Source: Phycisphaerae bacterium
GTDB taxonomy: Bacteria > Planctomycetota > Phycisphaerae > Sedimentisphaerales > Anaerohalosphaeraceae
Reading direction: 5' to 3'
Length of the DNA: 35,661 nucleotides
NCBI GenBank assembly: GCA_012517095.1
Contig: JAAYVQ010000087.1
Location: 1 to 35,661, forward strand
The notes under the pieces: generated by a model
The model's input: the letters and a program-made list of their open reading frames with translations, nothing else
Told to the model about the DNA's origin: nothing
Database searches by the model: none
Made by a program: the position numbers and the translations under genes
Part shown: positions 30,250 through 35,661 of the stretch, piece after piece
How positions within the stretch are numbered: the first letter of the stretch is position 1
Layout of the letters: every line of letters starts with the position of its first letter

Positions 30250-30579
30250 ATGGCACGACATATTAAAAAAGGCGATACGGTGCAGGTGATCTCGGGCGAT
30301 CACAAGGGTAATACCGGCGAAGTCATGCGGATACTGGTGGACAAAGACCGAGTCCTGATCAAGGGCGTGAATCTGGTCTTCAAGCATGTACGGCCGTCGC
30401 GGAAGAATCCGCAGGGCGGGCGTATCCGGGTCGAAAAACCGATTCACATCAGCAATGTGCTTCCGGTCAGCAAATCGACCAAGGGCCAGCATGTGCATTT
30501 CGAGACGGACGGAAAGGGTCTCAAACGCCGCATCGCCAAGGACGGAACGGATTTGGGTATCGTGGGCAAGAAGAAATAA
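30250..30579 (+). CDS. rplX: 50S ribosomal protein L24
   Basis: IKKGDTVQVISGDHKGNTGEVMRIL (KOW), GVNLVFKHVRPSRKNPQGGRIRVEKPIHISNV. Confidence 0.97.
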   Translation: MARHIKKGDTVQVISGDHKGNTGEVMRILVDKDRVLIKGVNLVFKHVRPSRKNPQGGRIRVEKPIHISNVLPVSKSTKGQHVHFETDGKGLKRRIAKDGTDLGIVGKKK

Positions 30580-30637
30580 CGCCGATTTGTTCGCCGATGG
30601 AAGCGGACGAATCGCGGATGACGAATAAGGTTGACCT

Positions 30638-31177
30638 ATGTCACGGTTGAGAGATATTTACAGATCGAAAGTGGCGCCTGAGCTGATGAAGAAGTTCAAG
30701 TATTCCAGCATCATGGCGGTGCCGCGGATGGAAAAGATCGTCATTTCGATGGGCGTGGGCAAGGCCGTGCAGGACAAGAAGTTCCTGGACAACGCCATCA
30801 AGGATCTGACGATGATTTCCGGCCAGAAACCCCTGGTGATACCCGCTCGCAAGAGCGTGTCGAACTTTAAAGTTCGCGAGGGCGACAAAACCAGTTTGAA
30901 GGTTACCCTTCGCAGGGAACGGATGTATGAATTCATGGACCGCCTGATCAATCTGGCGATTCCTCGGGTCAAAGACTTTCGAGGTCTGAATCCGAAGGGA
31001 TTCGACGGCCGGGGCAACTACTCGATGGGTCTGAGCGAACAGTCGGTGTTTCCGGAAATCGAGGCCGCCAAGGTCGAGACCCAGCAGGGAATGAATATTG
31101 CGTTTGTCACAACGGCCCGGACCGACAACGAATCGCGAGAAATGTTGCGGTTGTTCGGTATGCCGTTTCGGTCCTGA
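30638..31177 (+). CDS. rplE: 50S ribosomal protein L5
   Basis: MEKIVISMGVGKAVQDKKFLDNAIKDLTMISGQKPLVIPARKSVSNFKVREG; TTARTDNESREMLRLFGMPF. Confidence 0.97.
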   Translation: MSRLRDIYRSKVAPELMKKFKYSSIMAVPRMEKIVISMGVGKAVQDKKFLDNAIKDLTMISGQKPLVIPARKSVSNFKVREGDKTSLKVTLRRERMYEFMDRLINLAIPRVKDFRGLNPKGFDGRGNYSMGLSEQSVFPEIEAAKVETQQGMNIAFVTTARTDNESREMLRLFGMPFRS

Positions 31178-31216
31178 GAAAAGAAATCGAATCCGACGCC
31201 ATAGCGGAGATTGGGA

Positions 31217-31402
31217 ATGTCAACCAAGGCACTGGAAAATAAGCAAAAGAAGCAACCGAAGTTTAAGTCACGGGCCTATACCCGCTGTCAGTTGTGCGGC
31301 CGGTCTCATGCGGTCTATCGCAAGTTCAAGATCTGCCGGTTGTGCTTCCGGAAAATGGCCAACCAGGGCCTGTTGCCGGGCGTACGGAAGGCGAGCTGGT
31401 AA
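31217..31402 (+). CDS. rpsN: 30S ribosomal protein S14, zinc-binding type
   Basis: [43 protein letters not shown] with CxxC...CxxC. Confidence 0.97.
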   Translation: MSTKALENKQKKQPKFKSRAYTRCQLCGRSHAVYRKFKICRLCFRKMANQGLLPGVRKASW

Positions 31403-31453
31403 TCCGGCGGGCTTAGGGCCGTCGGTATTGAGCGACGATACAGGGAGTGAAAT

Positions 31454-31852
31454 ATGAGTCATGGCGATCCAATCGCAGATATGTTGACCCGAATCCGGAA
31501 CGCCGCACGCGTCGGAAAAACCGAAGTGCGAATCCGGGCAACGAAGATTTGTCAGGGCATTGCGGAAGTGCTCAAGACCGAAGGGTACATCCTCGGATAC
31601 GACCGCATCGACGACGCTCGTCAGGGATTCCTTCGGGTTCAGTTGAAGTATTCTCCTCAGGGCGAATCGGCGATTTCGATGATCCGCCGCGAGAGCAGTC
31701 CGGGATGTCGCCGATATCGTTCGGTGGATGAGTTACCCTGCGTGATGAACGGGATGGGAATCTCCGTGGTTTCAACCAGCAAGGGCGTGATGAGCGATAA
31801 AACCTGTCGCCAGGAAAATGTAGGCGGCGAATTACTCTGTACGGTGAGCTGA
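31454..31852 (+). CDS. rpsH: 30S ribosomal protein S8
   Basis: DPIADMLTRIRNAARVGKTEVRI; SSPGCRRYRSVDELPCVMNGMGISVVSTSKGVMSDKTCRQENVGGELLCTV. Confidence 0.97.
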   Translation: MSHGDPIADMLTRIRNAARVGKTEVRIRATKICQGIAEVLKTEGYILGYDRIDDARQGFLRVQLKYSPQGESAISMIRRESSPGCRRYRSVDELPCVMNGMGISVVSTSKGVMSDKTCRQENVGGELLCTVS

Positions 31853-31854
31853 TT

Positions 31855-32436
31855 ATGAGTCGGATAGGAAAAAAACCGATAGCGATCCCGGCCGGCGTTC
31901 AGGTCGAGGTGAAGGGACAGACGGTCAAAATCTCTGGCCCCAAGGGTACACTGGAAACGTCGTTTTGTTCCGAGATCGAGATTCGTCTGGATACGGCGGC
32001 CAAGCAGATTGTTGTGAATAATCCGAACCCCGGAAACCGGCAGTGCAAGGCCTTGCACGGTACAACCCGCGCCCTGATCCAGAATATGATCGTGGGCGTA
32101 ACGCAGGGGTTTGGCCAGGAACTGCAGATTTTCGGGACCGGCTACAATGTCAAGGAACAGAGCGGTAAACTTGTGTTAACGGTCGGTTTTTCCGATCCGG
32201 TCGAATTGCCGATTCCCAAGGTCGTCAAGGTTGCCATCAAGACCCCGGCCACCAAGGGCAACGATATCCCGGCCGTGTTTAGCGTGTCCAGCCCCGATAA
32301 GCAGGTGCTGGGTCAGTTCGCCGCGGAGATTCGCCGCGTTCGACCGCCGGAACCGTATCAGGGCAAGGGAATTCGTTTCAGCGACGAAGTCGTACGACGC
32401 AAAGTTGGAAAGGCGTTTGCCTCGGGCGCTGCGTAA
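31855..32436 (+). CDS. rplF: 50S ribosomal protein L6
   Basis: MSRIGKKPIAIPAGVQVEVKGQTVKISGPKGTLE; RRVRPPEPYQGKGIRFSDEVVRRKVGKA. Confidence 0.97.
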   Translation: MSRIGKKPIAIPAGVQVEVKGQTVKISGPKGTLETSFCSEIEIRLDTAAKQIVVNNPNPGNRQCKALHGTTRALIQNMIVGVTQGFGQELQIFGTGYNVKEQSGKLVLTVGFSDPVELPIPKVVKVAIKTPATKGNDIPAVFSVSSPDKQVLGQFAAEIRRVRPPEPYQGKGIRFSDEVVRRKVGKAFASGAA

Positions 32437-32489
32437 GGCGGATCTTAACTCCGATGGCGGCGCAGGTTATCCAGTCAGGAAAATAGGAT

Positions 32490-32855
32490 ATGCGGATCGA
32501 ACTGAAAACAAAACGACATCAGCGGCGAAAACAGCGGGTGCGGAAAAAAGTCTTTGGAACGCCCGAACGGCCGCGATTGACGATCTTTCGTTCCACCCAC
32601 CACATCTATGCTCAGATCATAGACGATGTGGCCGGCTTGACTTTGGCTTCGGCCAGTACGGGCCAGAAAACCCTTCGGAACGAGTTGAAGTCCTGCTCGA
32701 ATCGGGCAGCGGCCGAAGCGGTCGGCACGGCGATCGCCAAGCAGGCCATCAGTGTCGGGATCAAGGCCGTGTGTTTTGATCGAAACGGTTTCCGGTATCA
32801 CGGCAGGGTCAAGGCCCTTGCCGACGCGGCTCGCAAGGCCGGGTTGGCTCTGTAA
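32490..32855 (+). CDS. rplR: 50S ribosomal protein L18
   Basis: [69 protein letters not shown]. Confidence 0.97.
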   Translation: MRIELKTKRHQRRKQRVRKKVFGTPERPRLTIFRSTHHIYAQIIDDVAGLTLASASTGQKTLRNELKSCSNRAAAEAVGTAIAKQAISVGIKAVCFDRNGFRYHGRVKALADAARKAGLAL

Positions 32856-32897
32856 CCGAACCACGATCGCAGAACTTTATGTGGATGGAGAATAGCA

Positions 32898-33413
32898 TTG
32901 GCGCAAGAGAGTAAAGCAATGGGGCCGGGCGATCAGGGCCTTCAAGATACGGTCATCAAGGTCTATCGAACGGCCAAGGTGGTCAAGGGCGGACGGCGAT
33001 TCAGCTTTGGGGCGCTGGTGGCCGTCGGCGATCGAAACGGATCGGTTGGCGTCGGATATGGCAAAGCCAATGAGGTTCCTCCGGCCGTAGAAAAGGCCAT
33101 TAAAAACGCCAAAAAGGATCTGCAGAGCATTGATTTGTTCGGCGGAACCCTTCCGCATCCGATTCGGGGAAAGTATCGGGCGACCAGTATCGACCTGATT
33201 CCGGCCAGTCCCGGAACGGGCGTTATTGCCGGTTCGACCGCCCGCGCCATCCTCGAGTGCGCCGGAGTTCGCGACGTGCTGACCAAGATTTACGGCAGCA
33301 CATCGGCCAAAAATGTGGCCAACGCCGTTCTCGACGGGCTGTTGAAATTACGCGGACAAGAAACCATGTCCTCGCTCCGTGGAGTCGAGGTTCAAGCAGT
33401 CAAAAGGTGGTGA
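32898..33413 (+). CDS. rpsE: 30S ribosomal protein S5
   Basis: RTAKVVKGGRRFSFGALVAVGDRNGSVGVGYGKANEVPPAVEKA; GTGVIAGSTARAILECAGVRDVLTKIYGSTSAKNVANAVLDGL; TTG start. Confidence 0.97.
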   Translation: MAQESKAMGPGDQGLQDTVIKVYRTAKVVKGGRRFSFGALVAVGDRNGSVGVGYGKANEVPPAVEKAIKNAKKDLQSIDLFGGTLPHPIRGKYRATSIDLIPASPGTGVIAGSTARAILECAGVRDVLTKIYGSTSAKNVANAVLDGLLKLRGQETMSSLRGVEVQAVKRW

Positions 33414-33420
33414 TGCGAAG

Positions 33421-33870
33421 ATGTTGAGCAATCAAATTACCGCAATCGTTGGCGCGCATAAGCAACGCAAACGGATCGGCCGAGGCCGAGCCACCGGTCA
33501 TGGCAAGACCAGCGGCCGGGGTCACAAGGGCGCCCACAGTCGTTCCGGGTATTCCCGTCGTCTGTCGCATGAAGGCGGCCAGATGCCGATGTTTCGTCGG
33601 ATACCCAAGCGCGGCTTCAACAACGCCAATTTCACCAAGCGTTACGAAATCGTCAATGTTTCGCAGCTTGACAAGCTGTTCACCGACGGCGCCGCCGTCA
33701 GCATCGATCAGCTCGTTTCCGCGGGTTTGGTGGATAATGTTAATTGCCGAGTCAAGATTCTCGGTGACGGCGAATTGACCAAGCGGTTGGTTGTCAGCGC
33801 CCACAAATTCAGCAAATCCGCCGAGCAAAAAATCTCGGGTTGCGGCGGAACCGTGAAAGTCGTGGCATAA
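33421..33870 (+). CDS. rplO: 50S ribosomal protein L15
   Basis: KRIGRGRATGHGKTSGRGHKGAHSRSGYSRRLSHEGGQMPMFRRIPKRGFNN; start ATG 33421. Confidence 0.96.
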   Translation: MLSNQITAIVGAHKQRKRIGRGRATGHGKTSGRGHKGAHSRSGYSRRLSHEGGQMPMFRRIPKRGFNNANFTKRYEIVNVSQLDKLFTDGAAVSIDQLVSAGLVDNVNCRVKILGDGELTKRLVVSAHKFSKSAEQKISGCGGTVKVVA

Positions 33871-33903
33871 AACCGACAGGGATATCGGAAGGAAAACAGG
33901 CCT

Positions 33904-35259
33904 ATGCTGGGAGCATTCGTAAACATCTTCAAGATTCCGGATCTGCGGAACAAGATCCTGTTCACGATCGGTCTGTTATGTATTTATCGTGTGGGGTATC
34001 ATATTCCGGTGCCGGCGTACGACCATGCCGACATCAGCAAGGCGACCCAGAACCGAGATACGGAATCCCCCATCGGACGGGTGACCGAATATCTGCAGAT
34101 GTTCAGCGGCGGACGGATGGACCGCAGTAGCATCTTCGGCCTGGGGATTATGCCGTACATTTCCGCGTCGATTATCCTGATGCTGTGTGGCGAAATCTTT
34201 CCAGCGCTGAAAAAACTCAAACAGGAAGGCCAGGCCGGATACCGGAAGATCCAGGAATATACTCGGTATCTGACGGTTCCTTTGTGTATTCTCCAGGCCT
34301 GGATGATGCTCAGGGTGATGAGTCAATACGCCTTTGCGGGAATGACCGGAAGGGCGATTCTGGTCGGCGTAATCGCCATGACCGCCGGGACGATCTTCCT
34401 AATGTGGCTCGGTGAGCAGATTGACCAATTCGGTATCGGCAATGGCATCAGCTTGATTATCATGGCTGGCATCATTTCCCGTATGCCGTGGGCGGTCAAG
34501 TTCGTCTGGGACAATGCCGAGTTCACCGCGGGCGCCTCGGCCGGTTCCTATGGGCCTGGAACGATCCTGTTTCTGATCGTCGCATTTGTCTTTGTAATTG
34601 CCGGTTCAATCCTGATCACTCAGGGTCAGCGGCGAATTCCGATCCAGCAGGCCAAACAGATGCGCGGTCACAAGATGTACGGGGGCCAGCGACATTACCT
34701 GCCGCTGCGGGTTAACCATGGCGGCGTGATGCCGATCATTTTTGCATCCAGCTTTATGATGTTTCCGATGTTGCTGGTGGACTATGTCGGCCGTATTCCC
34801 GGCCTGTCCGATTCCGGGATTCTCATGAAGATTGCCGGCGCCTTTCGTTCTGACGCCTATGTCTATAATATTGTCTTTATCGCGATGATTTACCTGTTCG
34901 CTTATTTCTGGACCACGGTTCAGTTTCAACCCAAGGATATGGCCAAGAACCTCCGCGATCATGGCAGTTTCATTCCGGGTCTTCGTCCCGGTCATCGGAC
35001 GGCGGAGTATCTGGAAACGGTCATGATTCGAATCACATACTATGGCGCCGCGTTTTTAGCCCTGATCTCCGTCGTGCCGAGTTTGGTGTCTCAATTGATG
35101 GGCGTCGATTACCGTGTAGCCAACTTTCTGGGCGGAACGGGTTTGTTAATCGTCGTCAGCGTGTCGCTGGATCTTGTCCAGAAGATCGAGGCCAATTTGG
35201 TGATGCGAAATTACGAAGGTTTCATTGAATCGGGACGCATTAAAGGAGCATACGCGTGA
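33904..35259 (+). CDS. secY: Preprotein translocase subunit SecY
   Basis: FGLGIMPYISASIILMLC; GNGISLIIMAGIISRMP; QGQRRIPIQQAKQM; LPLRVNHGGVMPIIFASSFMMFP; multiple TM segments. Confidence 0.98.
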   Translation: MLGAFVNIFKIPDLRNKILFTIGLLCIYRVGYHIPVPAYDHADISKATQNRDTESPIGRVTEYLQMFSGGRMDRSSIFGLGIMPYISASIILMLCGEIFPALKKLKQEGQAGYRKIQEYTRYLTVPLCILQAWMMLRVMSQYAFAGMTGRAILVGVIAMTAGTIFLMWLGEQIDQFGIGNGISLIIMAGIISRMPWAVKFVWDNAEFTAGASAGSYGPGTILFLIVAFVFVIAGSILITQGQRRIPIQQAKQMRGHKMYGGQRHYLPLRVNHGGVMPIIFASSFMMFPMLLVDYVGRIPGLSDSGILMKIAGAFRSDAYVYNIVFIAMIYLFAYFWTTVQFQPKDMAKNLRDHGSFIPGLRPGHRTAEYLETVMIRITYYGAAFLALISVVPSLVSQLMGVDYRVANFLGGTGLLIVVSVSLDLVQKIEANLVMRNYEGFIESGRIKGAYA

Positions 35260-35661
35260 AACTGATTCTGCTGGGACCTCCCGGAGCGGGCAAAGGTACG
35301 CAGTGCAAACGGATCGTCGAGCGGTACGGTCTGGTGCATTTGTCCAGCGGTGATATCCTGCGGGCTGAACGGGCTGCGGGGACCGAGCTTGGTAAAAAGG
35401 CGCAGTCCTACATGGATTCCGGAGCGTTGGTTCCCGACGATCTGATCATCAACATGATGGCCGGTGCGATGACAAAAGCCAAAGGCGGTTATGTCCTTGA
35501 CGGTTTTCCGAGGACGGTGGTTCAGGCCGAAGGGCTGGAAAAGGCCCTTAAAAAGGTCGGCCAGACGATTGATGCCGTCGTCGATTTGCAGGTGGATGAT
35601 GCGGTGATTTCGGCTCGCATGACCGGGCGCAGAAGCTGCCCAAAGTGCGGAGCCGTCTATC
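35256..35661 (+). CDS. adk: Adenylate kinase (partial, runs off the window end)
   Basis: GTG start overlapping the secY stop (GTGA); KLILLGPPGAGKGTQCKRIVERYGLVHLSSGDILRAE...GYVLDGFPRTVVQAEGL...GRRSCPKCGAVY; no stop before window end. Confidence 0.95.
   Translation, partial: MKLILLGPPGAGKGTQCKRIVERYGLVHLSSGDILRAERAAGTELGKKAQSYMDSGALVPDDLIINMMAGAMTKAKGGYVLDGFPRTVVQAEGLEKALKKVGQTIDAVVDLQVDDAVISARMTGRRSCPKCGAVY

Overview
The window reads as a planctomycete/Phycisphaerae-like chromosome segment; that taxonomic guess is inference from gene content and protein style. Positions 1-~7.14 kb are accessory genes: a DUF2284-like protein, a small lipoprotein, a GNAT acetyltransferase with a YoaP-like C-terminus, a GH62-like arabinofuranosidase, a small membrane protein, an AT-rich orphan, a Tat-exported Gfo/Idh/MocA oxidoreductase and a nucleoside-hydrolase-like exported protein. 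From ~7.2 kb to the end is one near-continuous translation/transcription gene cluster: tRNA-Thr, tuf, rpmG, tRNA-Trp, secE, nusG, rplK, rplA, rplJ, rplL, rpoB, rpoC, rpsL, rpsG, fusA, rpsJ, rplC, rplD, rplW, rplB, rpsS, rplV, rpsC, rplP, rpmC, rpsQ, rplN, rplX, rplE, rpsN, rpsH, rplF, rplR, rpsE, rplO, secY, adk (partial). I see no CRISPR array, phage or obvious new defence system. The points most worth a second look are inside housekeeping genes. They are an Xre/Cro-like helix-turn-helix domain fused to the N-terminus of ribosomal protein L22, an EF-Tu whose switch I lacks the RGITI signature (KILTI instead), and S12 with Arg at the streptomycin-resistance position equivalent to Lys88. Also notable are structured intergenic leaders (rplK-rplA, rplJ-rplL, fusA-rpsJ), a G10 tract inside secE, and imperfect direct repeats flanking the GH62 gene.
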